Shown here piece after piece: positions 27,171-35,597 of a stretch of 64,000 nt of DNA. Each line of letters starts with the position of its first letter. Position 1 is the stretch's first letter. The translations under genes and the position numbers were made by a program. The notes under the pieces are model-generated. The model saw only the letters and a list, made by a program, of their open reading frames with translations. It ran no database searches and had not been told where the DNA came from. The stretch is taken from assembly GCA_964473245.1 (NCBI GenBank), contig CAYYOL010000004.1, positions 12,834 to 76,833 of the forward strand, given 5' to 3'. This DNA comes from CAYZJV01 sp964473245 (GTDB lineage: Bacteria > Spirochaetota > Spirochaetia > Sphaerochaetales > Sphaerochaetaceae).

Positions 27171-28269
27171 ATGAATATTCATAATCAGAATACATTCGAG
27201 ACAATCAAGGAAGAAGCCTACGACGTATGGAGGCGGCTTTGACCCCGATACACTGAAGTCGAAGATCAAGAAATTGGAGGATGAGTCGCTCGCTCCCGAT
27301 TTTTGGGATGACAAGAGTCGGGCAGAGACACTTTTTTCCGAGATGACCGATCTCAAGAGTACATTGGAGCCGTGGCAGGATCTCATTCAGTCTATCGACG
27401 ATGTCTCGGAACTACTTGAGCTCTATGCAGATGAAGATGATCAGTCCATCGGAGATGAAGTTGCACAACAGATAGCTCAGATCGAGAAGATGTATCACCC
27501 GCTTAGGCTGAAGACACTCCTCTCAGGAAAATACGACAAGAACGATTGCTTCCTTTCAGTTCATGCAGGAGCCGGTGGAACTGAAGCCTGTGACTGGGCT
27601 CAAATGCTTATGCGAATGTATGTGCGTTGGAGCGAGAAGAACGGATTCAAAGTGCAGATTGTCGACCTTCTGGAGGCAGAAGGTGGGGTGAAATCGGTCA
27701 CCATGCAGATACAGGGCGCATACGCGTACGGATATCTGCAAAGTGAAGCAGGGGTGCACCGGTTGGTCAGAATCTCCCCGTTCGACTCGAACAAACGACG
27801 GCACACCTCCTTTACTTCGGTCTATGCATCTCCTGTAATAGAGGATGATGTTGAAGTGGATATCGATCCCTCCGAGCTACGTATCGACACCTATCGAGCT
27901 GGAGGTGCCGGCGGTCAGCATGTGAACAAGACCGATTCGGCTGTTCGCATTACCCACCTGAAGACAGGGATTGTCGTAGCATGTCAGAATGAGCGATCTC
28001 AACACATGAACAAAGCCCTAGCCATGAAGATTCTCACCAGTCGCCTCTACGAACACTATCGACAGGAACAGGAGCGGGAACAGGCTCAGTATGCTGCTGA
28101 GAAGAAGGATATAAGTTGGGGAAATCAAATTCGTTCCTATGTGTTCCAACCCTATACTATGGTGAAGGATCACCGGACAAACGAACAGATTGGAAATATT
28201 CAGGCTGTAATGGATGGAGATATCGATCAATTCATCGAATCGTATCTCAAATGGCACTCGGAGGTCTAA
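27171..28269 (+). CDS. prfB: peptide chain release factor 2, with programmed +1 frameshift
   Basis: RF2 ends translation at UGA and UAA. Frame one runs ATG 27171 to an in-frame TGA at 27240-27242 after 23 codons; the protein continues in the +1 frame from GAC 27241. The slip site CTT-TGA-C is preceded by GGAGG (27229-27233) three bases before CTT, the spacing known from E. coli. The joined product is 365 residues, the same as E. coli RF2. It carries the stop-recognition SPF at 202-204 and GGQ at 247-249, whose Gln contacts the peptidyl-transferase centre. Low RF2 favours the frameshift, so the gene is autoregulated. AAGGAG precedes the ATG inside the previous gene. Confidence 0.96.
27229..27243 (+). 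promoter_or_regulatory. RF2 programmed +1 frameshift element
   Basis: GGAGG (internal Shine-Dalgarno-like), three bases, then CTTTGAC. The ribosome pauses at the TGA, which RF2 itself decodes, and tRNA-Leu slips from CUU to UUU. This is a standard recoding element, not a mutation. Confidence 0.95.
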
Positions 28270-28272
28270 CAC

Positions 28273-29562
28273 ATGAGACGAGGATGCAGATCGATACTCC
28301 TCCTCGTTCTTGTCGCCTTGTTGGGAACAGCTTGGCTGACCGCCAGTGAATCGGTACGCATCGGGTTGGTCCCGGTTCACACCACGGTGGGAAATCAATC
28401 GCTGCTTAGTGACCTTGATACCCATATACAGCGAGCACTGCAGCAACAGCCTTCGAGCGATTCGTATATGCCGCTCGTTACCACCCGTGTCGACAATCGA
28501 GTTCAGCGAGATCTTCTTAATCGAAAGCACACTGCTTGGGGTGGTTCTGGCCAGTTGCTCGACTCGGTGTTCAGTTCGAGTGAACAGATGCCGAAACCTG
28601 AATTCAAGCATCCGCTCCCGTATGTCTTCGAGCGTATCGAGCCCCCACCAGAGATAGCGCAAGCTCTCGCCGAACATGATGCAGTGGTTGCCGATTATCT
28701 TATGAGGAAGCACAGCTTGGATGCCCTTCTTGTACTGATTCTTGAGCCATTTGAAATGCTCTCCCGTCTTAGAGTATCGGAGTTCCGTTCCGATTCTACA
28801 CGAACGACCATACATGAAGAGATCTCGCTACCGCAGGACTCCGACTCACTCCTCCAGGCTTCAGTACTGGCCATAGTTTCACACTACCGAGAAGATGAGC
28901 TCTCCATGGTCGTGTTCGCACCAACGGCTCCAGGTCTTGAGGTTCTGCTAGACGAAGAGCGGGTGGATCTCTTCGGTAACCTGCTCCTTACGACAGAAGG
29001 GGAGCATAATCTTGAAGCGCGTGCACTTGGTACCCAGTCGAAGCTTCTCTCTTTGGAACTCCAGCCTGGTAGCATTACCCATATCGATCTGGAACTCGAA
29101 CCACAGAAGGGGAGACCGCTCCTTATAACCAGCAACTCTGGAACTGCCTTCGTTTCAATTCCCTCGCACGGAACCATGCAGTTGCCGAATGTAGTGGAAT
29201 CGATCTCCACTCCGAATGTGCTCTATGGGAGAGCAGATGGAATGTCTCCCATGATCGTGCATATGATGGATTCGACTGATGAAATCTCATTTGCATTCCA
29301 GCCTCCTTGGTTGAGTCCGAAACTGGGCACAGCTCGTGAACAACGATCTCTGTATGCCTCATTGGGACGGAGCCTGCTCTTCGGAGGACTTGCGATTCTC
29401 GTAGACAGCATTTCGCGTTCTGTGGTTTCGGATCCTGCACAACTATCGGCATGGCAGCCAGTTCTCCTGGCATCCGCTGGAGCTTTTGCCGTATCGTTAT
29501 TCGACACTGGTTCCAGATTATTTGCATATTACCAAAAAACGAAGTATAGTTCTCGATACTAG
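28273..29562 (+). CDS. uncharacterised exported protein with two C-terminal membrane segments
   Basis: A 429-residue protein I do not recognise. It has a signal peptide (MRRGCRSILLLVLVALLGTAWLTAS written in part: basic start, then hydrophobic), a periplasmic domain beginning SVRIGLVPVHT, a beta-rich middle (about 215-300) with PEGA-like features (PGLEVLLDEERVDLFGN, ITHIDLELEP), and two hydrophobic stretches near the end (LLFGGLAILVDSI and PVLLASAGAFAVSLF). GGAGG lies at the end of prfB, three bases before this gene. It precedes ftsY by 20 bases. An envelope role is likely but unproven. Confidence 0.8.
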   Translation: MRRGCRSILLLVLVALLGTAWLTASESVRIGLVPVHTTVGNQSLLSDLDTHIQRALQQQPSSDSYMPLVTTRVDNRVQRDLLNRKHTAWGGSGQLLDSVFSSSEQMPKPEFKHPLPYVFERIEPPPEIAQALAEHDAVVADYLMRKHSLDALLVLILEPFEMLSRLRVSEFRSDSTRTTIHEEISLPQDSDSLLQASVLAIVSHYREDELSMVVFAPTAPGLEVLLDEERVDLFGNLLLTTEGEHNLEARALGTQSKLLSLELQPGSITHIDLELEPQKGRPLLITSNSGTAFVSIPSHGTMQLPNVVESISTPNVLYGRADGMSPMIVHMMDSTDEISFAFQPPWLSPKLGTAREQRSLYASLGRSLLFGGLAILVDSISRSVVSDPAQLSAWQPVLLASAGAFAVSLFDTGSRLFAYYQKTKYSSRY

Positions 29563-29582
29563 AGAAATGAGGTGCAACTACG

Positions 29583-30458
29583 ATGAAGAAGACATTCGGC
29601 GCTCGGTTGAAAGCGCTTTTCGGTATACAGACGCTCGATGAACAGTTCTTTGAGGATCTCGAGGATATGCTCATAGAGGGGGATTTGGGAGCCAAGACTG
29701 CAATGGAGGTCTCCGATGCGGTGAGGAAGCTTGCAAAATCGGAGCGACGAACCACCCAGGAAGAGCTACAGCAGCTCATGAAAACCCTACTTAAGGAGAA
29801 GGTCTCTTCATACAAACCTAGGTTATGTGAAGCCGATACCAATATCTTTCTGATTCTTGGTGTGAATGGTGTGGGAAAGACGACAACCATAGCAAAATTG
29901 GCAAAGCACTTCCAGAGCCAGGGCAAGTCGGTCATCATGGCTGCAGCCGATACATTCAGAGCAGCGGCCATAGATCAGTTGGAATTGCACGCAGAACGGA
30001 CCGGCTGCCGAATCATAAAGCAGTCACATGGCTCCGACCCGGGAGCGGTTATCTTCGATGCCATTCATAGTGCAAAAGCGAAGGGAGATCACCTTGTTCT
30101 TGCCGATACAGCGGGAAGAATGCACAACAAAGAGAATCTTCTTCGAGAATTGCAGAAAATCGATAAGGTGATACGTTCAAGGATTTCCGATGAGATGTGC
30201 TATCGACGTTTTTTGGTAATCGATGCAACCACTGGTCAGAATGGGTTGAGTCAAGCTCAGCTATTTCATCAAGCAATCGGAATCGATGCGCTCATTCTTA
30301 CCAAATACGACTCCGCAGCGAAGGGAGGAGCCCTCGTTCAAATTGGAGACAAGTTGGGTATACCCATTGCTTACGTAGGCGTGGGAGAGCGATACGAGGA
30401 TCTGCTCGAGTTCGATACAGATGAATTTCTCGATGCACTGGTGGGCATTTCGTCATGA
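29583..30458 (+). CDS. ftsY: signal recognition particle receptor FtsY
   Basis: The SRP receptor GTPase that delivers ribosomes making membrane proteins to the translocon. The 291-residue protein has a four-helix N domain (about 1-80) and a G domain with GVNGVGKTTT (93-102), DTAGRMHNKENL and TKYDSAAKGG. The acidic A domain of E. coli FtsY is missing, as in many bacteria, leaving a short N-terminus with basic residues (MKKTFGARLK) that may touch the membrane. The stop overlaps the next start in an ATGA. Confidence 0.96.
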   Translation: MKKTFGARLKALFGIQTLDEQFFEDLEDMLIEGDLGAKTAMEVSDAVRKLAKSERRTTQEELQQLMKTLLKEKVSSYKPRLCEADTNIFLILGVNGVGKTTTIAKLAKHFQSQGKSVIMAAADTFRAAAIDQLELHAERTGCRIIKQSHGSDPGAVIFDAIHSAKAKGDHLVLADTAGRMHNKENLLRELQKIDKVIRSRISDEMCYRRFLVIDATTGQNGLSQAQLFHQAIGIDALILTKYDSAAKGGALVQIGDKLGIPIAYVGVGERYEDLLEFDTDEFLDALVGISS

Positions 30459-31525
30459 TTGGGAAACGGTTAGTCGTGCTGATGGCTTTGGGATTGGCTC
30501 TCTCGTCCCTGCCTCTGTTCAGCTCGCTATACCGTTCCAATAGTCTTGGTCAGCGACTCGAACTTCTTGAGTCTCTGCAAGCGGCTTCCGAGCACCGGTA
30601 TGTATTGCAGGTAGAACCGCTGGAAGGGGGAGAGGAGCAGACACTTTTTGAATCCGGAGAGGTGGTGAAACGGATCCAGACGTTCAGCCCTGTGAATGGA
30701 GGAACGGTCCACAAAGTCGTAGAAACTTTCTATGCAGCCGATGGTGGAGTATCGATGGAAATCGAAACGACCTATGAGCACGGCCTTCCCCAGTTAATCC
30801 GGACAACTCGCCGAGACGACTCATTCGTCCTGCTTACGCATCATGCTTACAATGAAGGACAACTGTACGAGACGAAGGAGCTGATAGATGGTGAGCTGGA
30901 ACGTCTCATAACATATTATCGTGGTGAAGATGGCGTGCTAGCCGGGTTACGAATTATCGATTTGGATGGAAGGGTAGGCAGCTCCTACTTTACCACGGAC
31001 TCAAATCGAGCTGTATATGGTGAACAAGGTGCAGACTTTTTCACGAAATTAACCTTCTATCCCGATAATCTCATTGTCCAGGACATGTGGCTCGGTGATG
31101 AGATACAGGTGAAAAGCACGGTATCGTACGATGAAGCAGACCGACTGGTAATCGATGAAGTACGGGGTGGCATACCAGAGCGGAGAATCTACGGGCCTGA
31201 CGGTCTCGTGGTACGGCTTGAAACTGTCACAGCAGATGGCTCCGATCGAACTGTTCGGTATCAGTACGACGCAGCAGGAGTACTTGACCAGAGTGTCGAG
31301 GTAATCGAGGGTGCTCAGACCACTCGGGTTGAAACGTGGTATCGAGATGGAAAAGTGGAGACTCGAACTGAATGGGTAGATGATATACCAGTGAGAGCGA
31401 CTCGATTCGTGGCAGACGGAACATCTGTGGTCACACTATTCGAACAGGGAACACCCTACGCCGATATCACCTATGCTCCGGATGGAAAGCGCGTGTTGAG
31501 TCTGGAATATCGTAAGGAGCGTTGA
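30455..31525 (+). CDS. uncharacterised exported protein with YD/MORN-like beta repeats
   Basis: A 356-residue protein with an N-terminal signal or anchor (hydrophobic residues 5-24) and a mature part made of repeating beta-hairpin units. The units resemble antitoxin- or RHS-type 'Y-x-x-x-G-x-L/V' repeats, for example RYQYDAAGVLDQSVEV, TTYEHGLPQLIRTTR, ETWYRDGKVETRTE and ITYAPDGKRVLSLEY. No enzyme motif was seen. The gene is sandwiched without gaps between ftsY and lolC, so a role in envelope biogenesis is plausible. Location is expected to be periplasmic or outer-membrane-facing. Confidence 0.78.
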   Translation: MIGKRLVVLMALGLALSSLPLFSSLYRSNSLGQRLELLESLQAASEHRYVLQVEPLEGGEEQTLFESGEVVKRIQTFSPVNGGTVHKVVETFYAADGGVSMEIETTYEHGLPQLIRTTRRDDSFVLLTHHAYNEGQLYETKELIDGELERLITYYRGEDGVLAGLRIIDLDGRVGSSYFTTDSNRAVYGEQGADFFTKLTFYPDNLIVQDMWLGDEIQVKSTVSYDEADRLVIDEVRGGIPERRIYGPDGLVVRLETVTADGSDRTVRYQYDAAGVLDQSVEVIEGAQTTRVETWYRDGKVETRTEWVDDIPVRATRFVADGTSVVTLFEQGTPYADITYAPDGKRVLSLEYRKER

Positions 31526-32760
31526 TGTTCACCGTACGATTGGCTTGGCGCTATGCATTTTCTCGGAGTAATCGACACAGGAGTGCTACATGGGTGATTC
31601 TTGCAGGAATCACCGTTGGAATGCTTGCTATCATTGTCATGCTTTCCCTGATGAACAGTTTACAAAGCGACCTGCTCGATCAGGTAAAATCCATCGAATC
31701 TTTTCATGTCCAAGTGACGTTCCCATCTGAGACTTCCTCTCAGATATCCGTAGATGAACTCATAGAGTCTCTCCAACAGGTTCCGCAAGTTTCCCAAGTA
31801 TATGCGCATGTGAATACACAAGTATTGTTACAGAACCCGTCTTCTGATCGATCGACTACTGCGAGACTCAGAATTGTAGATTCTCGCATCTGGGATGATG
31901 AAAATCCATTCAGTGAACGTGCATCGCTCCTTCGTGGTTCGATTCCTGGTTCGTATGAGTTGGTTTCTGGCTCCTCTCTTGCCATGAAACTCGGTATGGG
32001 CTTGGGTGACTCGATCCGAATGACAGTACTGGCATCTGGTCGTGCCGTGGTACTGGCACCCTCGACATTGACTTTTGAACATACTGGAACTTTCAGGACA
32101 GGGCTCCCCGAATTCGACAATACAACGGTGATTGCAGATATTGATCCTCTGCTCGATGCGATTGGACCGAAACGTATCACCTATGGACTGTATCTGAACG
32201 ATCGGTTCGTCGATCGTTCAGATGAGGTCGTTCGAGAAATCAACCAGCTCTATCCAGATGCTACGGTGAGAACGTGGCAACAGGTCAATAGCGCATTCTA
32301 CTCTGCACTCACTTTGGAGAAGGTGCTCATGTACCTCTTTCTGTTTTTCATGTTTGTCATTCTCGGTGTGAATATGAAAAATGCCTCCTCTCGACTGCTC
32401 CATGTAAAGCAGAGAGAGTTGGCAGTGCTTCGCGCGGTAGGTTCACAACGGACGCTCGCAACAAAGGTGTTTCTCGGTCAAACGGTCATCGTCACGCTTC
32501 TCGGTGAAGCACTTGGCATTATTGCAGGAGTGGTCGCAGGTCGACACATCGGCACCATTTTTTCCTGGATGAATTCGGTGCAGTACCTGTTCACACGACG
32601 TAACAACATTCTACTTTCATACCCTTTTTCAACGCAGGTAAGGCCACTCGAGATTGCAGTGATCGCTTTCTCAGTGTTGGCACTTGCTTTGCTGTTCACC
32701 TATGCAGGCTGCAAACGTCTGTTCAAGCGTGAACCGATGGAGATGCTCTACCATGACTGA
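31525..32760 (+). CDS. lolC: lipoprotein-releasing ABC transporter permease (LolC/E type)
   Basis: An FtsX-like permease of about 411 residues: a membrane helix at about 20-45, a large periplasmic domain (about 50-265), then three membrane helices (around FLFFMFVILGVN, VTLLGEALGIIAGVVAG and AVIAFSVLALALLF). Such permeases with LolD extract lipoproteins from the inner membrane for transfer to the outer membrane. ATG 31525 overlaps the previous stop by one base; a TTG lies immediately before it. lolD follows with an overlap of eight bases. Calling it LolC rather than LolE is by position only. Confidence 0.88.
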   Translation: MFTVRLAWRYAFSRSNRHRSATWVILAGITVGMLAIIVMLSLMNSLQSDLLDQVKSIESFHVQVTFPSETSSQISVDELIESLQQVPQVSQVYAHVNTQVLLQNPSSDRSTTARLRIVDSRIWDDENPFSERASLLRGSIPGSYELVSGSSLAMKLGMGLGDSIRMTVLASGRAVVLAPSTLTFEHTGTFRTGLPEFDNTTVIADIDPLLDAIGPKRITYGLYLNDRFVDRSDEVVREINQLYPDATVRTWQQVNSAFYSALTLEKVLMYLFLFFMFVILGVNMKNASSRLLHVKQRELAVLRAVGSQRTLATKVFLGQTVIVTLLGEALGIIAGVVAGRHIGTIFSWMNSVQYLFTRRNNILLSYPFSTQVRPLEIAVIAFSVLALALLFTYAGCKRLFKREPMEMLYHD

Positions 32761-33436
32761 AGATCTGATGCAATTCAAACAAGTTTCTAAGACGTACCAA
32801 TCGGGTGATACTCGGCTTCTCATACTAGAGGATCTCTCCTTTACCATTTCTCGTGGAGTGTCCATTGCTGTAACGGGAAAAAGTGGCTCTGGGAAAAGCA
32901 CCCTGCTCAATATTGCAGGTGGGCTGGATCGGCCGACTACCGGTTCGGTCACGTTTCTCGGTGACACCTTGGGCGCAATGAACGATCGTGAGTTGAGTGA
33001 GTTCCGCAACAGACATATTGGTTTCGTGTTTCAGTCACACATTCTCCTCGACGACTTCTCCGCTCTCGAGAATGTCTATATTCCTGCACTTATCGGGGGA
33101 TCTAAGAGAAAGGTTGCCGAGCATAGAGCGGTTGAACTGCTCGAACGGGTCGGTCTGGCTGACCGGATGCACCATAGACCGCAGAAACTCAGTGGAGGAG
33201 AACGGCAGAGGGTGGCAATCTGTAGAGCACTTATCAATGATCCCGATCTCATCATCGCAGACGAACCGACTGGCTCTCTCGATGAAGAGTCATCTACCGG
33301 TATCGAGAGGCTTCTTCTCGAACTGGTACAAGAAGAGCAGAAGACACTGCTTCTCGTAACGCATGATACACAACTGGCTCGACAGTGTTCGACTGTCTAT
33401 CTACTCCACAATAGAACTATGAGGGAGCTCGCATGA
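32753..33436 (+). CDS. lolD: lipoprotein-releasing ABC transporter ATPase LolD
   Basis: A 227-residue ABC ATPase of the LolD/MacB class. Walker A is GKSGSGKST (42-50), the Q-loop FVFQSH follows, the signature is LSGGERQ (145-151), and Walker B is IIADEPTGSLD (166-176), the EPTGSLD being characteristic of this class. ATG 32753 gives the right N-terminus; a longer frame from 32684 would start inside lolC. It sits between two FtsX-like permeases, forming a complete LolCDE-like set. Cytoplasmic face of the inner membrane. Confidence 0.93.
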   Translation: MTEDLMQFKQVSKTYQSGDTRLLILEDLSFTISRGVSIAVTGKSGSGKSTLLNIAGGLDRPTTGSVTFLGDTLGAMNDRELSEFRNRHIGFVFQSHILLDDFSALENVYIPALIGGSKRKVAEHRAVELLERVGLADRMHHRPQKLSGGERQRVAICRALINDPDLIIADEPTGSLDEESSTGIERLLLELVQEEQKTLLLVTHDTQLARQCSTVYLLHNRTMRELA

Positions 33437-34653
33437 AAAGGAGTTTTGGGTTCTGGCTCTGGAGAAATCTGCTGTTAGCCCGCGGAGAGTCAGCGTACGC
33501 GAGAACCCGACTGATTCGTTCCATGATTCTCGTTGCACTAGTCATGGTCCCGCTTGTGCTTGCCCTTATCTTCATGGATGGGATGATGCGGGGAATCACA
33601 GACAAGTATATTCTTTTGCAGGACGGTCACGTGCAGTTCTATGAGCGAGAGCCGCTCTTCGACGATCCGAACGAGTTTGCATCCATCGATGAGCGAATCG
33701 TCAGTGGTGATTATGTGGTCGCCGGATATGGGATCATCTATTCTCGTGAGAACACGGCAGAGGTGCGCGTAAAGGGTGTAGATAATTCGTATTTCAACGA
33801 TGCGCGAAAAAAACAATTGTCTTTCGCAGGAGAACCGCTTGAGAAACAGGGAAATCTTGCTTCGGTTACCGTGAGCGAGACTCTTGCAAAAAGTCTCAAC
33901 GTCTCACTAGGTGACCGTGTCGCATTCATGGTCGTTCCCGATTCGTCGACAGCTGTTGTACGTCCAGTACTCGCTACGATCACTGCATGCTATGAAAGTG
34001 GATATCACGAGCTCGATTCGTCACTCATTTTCATGAATAGAGACGATGCTCTCCGTTATTTCCCTAAAGAGAAGAATGCCTATACAGAAGTTCTGGTTAC
34101 AAAAAACTCAGTCGATGCACTTGGTGAGATCATCGCCTCTGTGAAAGCACATCTGGGAAAGACCGTCTCTCATGCAACGTGGGATGTGTTCAATTTCACA
34201 GTCTATCAGAATTTTATCACGAGCAGACAGGTCATTCTCCTGGTGTTCATCATGATCTTGCTTGTCGCCAGTGTCTATGTTGCATCGATCGCCCAGGAGT
34301 TGGTTCAAGATTCCATGCAAGCTCTGGCACTTTACAAGACGCTTGGTGCTCGAAATGGTCAGCTCTCCGGAGCATTCTTCTCCGCTGTAATGGTGGTGAC
34401 CCTAGTCGGGATGATTCTCGGTGTAGTCGCAGGTATAGGAATCGGAACTCAGCTGGGTGTCGTCCTTGCATGGTTGGGACGTAGCGGAATTGCCGGTTTG
34501 CAGTATTATCTTCTCGATTTTCCCGTGGTGATATCAGCGAACGACCTGATTTTTATTTGCAGTTCTATGTTGGTTATCTCCAGCATCACTGTCCATATGA
34601 CATTACGCAGAATACGGAGGATTTCACCTCTCGAGCTGTTGCAACAAGATTGA
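33433..34653 (+). CDS. lolE: lipoprotein-releasing ABC transporter permease (second, LolE-like)
   Basis: The second FtsX-like permease, 406 residues: one helix near residues 29-50, a periplasmic domain, then three helices after residue 260 (VILLVFIMILLVASVYV, FSAVMVVTLVGMILGVVAGI and LIFICSSMLVISSI). It starts in an ATGA overlap with lolD. The two permeases are similar in plan but clearly diverged, as LolC and LolE are in E. coli. The presence of both fits an organism with outer-membrane lipoproteins. Confidence 0.87.
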   Translation: MKRSFGFWLWRNLLLARGESAYARTRLIRSMILVALVMVPLVLALIFMDGMMRGITDKYILLQDGHVQFYEREPLFDDPNEFASIDERIVSGDYVVAGYGIIYSRENTAEVRVKGVDNSYFNDARKKQLSFAGEPLEKQGNLASVTVSETLAKSLNVSLGDRVAFMVVPDSSTAVVRPVLATITACYESGYHELDSSLIFMNRDDALRYFPKEKNAYTEVLVTKNSVDALGEIIASVKAHLGKTVSHATWDVFNFTVYQNFITSRQVILLVFIMILLVASVYVASIAQELVQDSMQALALYKTLGARNGQLSGAFFSAVMVVTLVGMILGVVAGIGIGTQLGVVLAWLGRSGIAGLQYYLLDFPVVISANDLIFICSSMLVISSITVHMTLRRIRRISPLELLQQD

Positions 34654-34673
34654 TTCGACGGTAGGCTATCCGC

Positions 34674-35597
34674 ATGAATTTTGAAGTCTTTGTTCTTGGA
34701 ACCAGTGGTATGATGCCCCTTCCGGGTCGCTTTCTCACTTCCGCCATGGTACGCAGAGAGGGGGAGCTTTTTCTCTTTGATTGTGGAGAAGGTACTCAGA
34801 TTTCACTGAAGATGTTGAACATCAAGTGGAAAAAGATATCAGCCATATTCATATCGCATATGCACGCAGACCATGTAACTGGGTTGCCTGGGATGCTCAT
34901 GCTCAGCTCTCAGGTGGATCGCGAGGATCCTTTGATCATCTATGGACCGGCCAGACTGAAAGAGTATGTGCACCAGATGCGAAAACTACTCGATATGTAT
35001 ATCAATTATGAGATCATTGTGAAGACTGTCAGTCCAGGAATCATCCATGAGACCGAAGACTTCTCGGTAGAGGCATTCAAACTAGATCATACAAAACCCT
35101 GTTATGGGTATACCATGCGTGAAAAAAGTCGTCCCGGAATATTCCATCCCGAGAAGGCGATTGAGTTGGGGCTCCCACGTGGTCCGCTCTGGTCTCGGCT
35201 CCAACAGGGGGAATCGGTACAGCTCGACGATGGTAGAACAATACATCCAAGCGATATCCTCGGACCGACACGATCTGGTCGATCGTTCTCCTATGTCACC
35301 GATACGCTCTATCTCGATTCGATAGCTCGACACGTGAAGCAGGTTGATCTCCTACTCTGTGAAGGTATGTTCGATCAGACGCTGGTCGAGAGTGCTCGAG
35401 ACAAGAAACATATGACTGCAAAACAGGCTGCGACCATAGCGCGCGATGCACAGGTCAACTCCATGGGTCTCATCCATTATAGTCCTCGCTATACCGACCG
35501 AGACCTAAAGATCCTTCGCAATGAAGCAAGAGAAATTTTTCCCGCGACGTTTCTTGCCAGAGATAGAATGGTGTTTGATATCCCTTTGAAGGATTAG
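34674..35597 (+). CDS. rnz: ribonuclease Z
   Basis: tRNase Z trims the 3' trailer of tRNA precursors that lack encoded CCA. The 307-residue metallo-beta-lactamase-fold protein has HMHADH (62-67) as the zinc motif, an N-terminal FDCGEGTQ, a PGRFLTSAM loop near the start, TDTLYLDSIARHV, and MTAKQAA plus a later LIHYSPRY with further metal ligands. Both tRNA genes here lack CCA, which fits this processing route. It is the last gene of the run that begins at rnfC and overlaps the convergent membrane-protein gene by four bases. Confidence 0.93.
   Translation: MNFEVFVLGTSGMMPLPGRFLTSAMVRREGELFLFDCGEGTQISLKMLNIKWKKISAIFISHMHADHVTGLPGMLMLSSQVDREDPLIIYGPARLKEYVHQMRKLLDMYINYEIIVKTVSPGIIHETEDFSVEAFKLDHTKPCYGYTMREKSRPGIFHPEKAIELGLPRGPLWSRLQQGESVQLDDGRTIHPSDILGPTRSGRSFSYVTDTLYLDSIARHVKQVDLLLCEGMFDQTLVESARDKKHMTAKQAATIARDAQVNSMGLIHYSPRYTDRDLKILRNEAREIFPATFLARDRMVFDIPLKD

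Noticed and set aside
27171..27242. An apparent nonsense mutation early in prfB
   Set aside because: The in-frame TGA is the normal programmed frameshift site of RF2 genes (CTTTGAC with GGAGG upstream); the gene is intact.
28018..28815. A 265-codon minus-strand open frame spanning prfB and the next gene
   Set aside because: Antisense to two confidently placed genes, with no recognisable domain.
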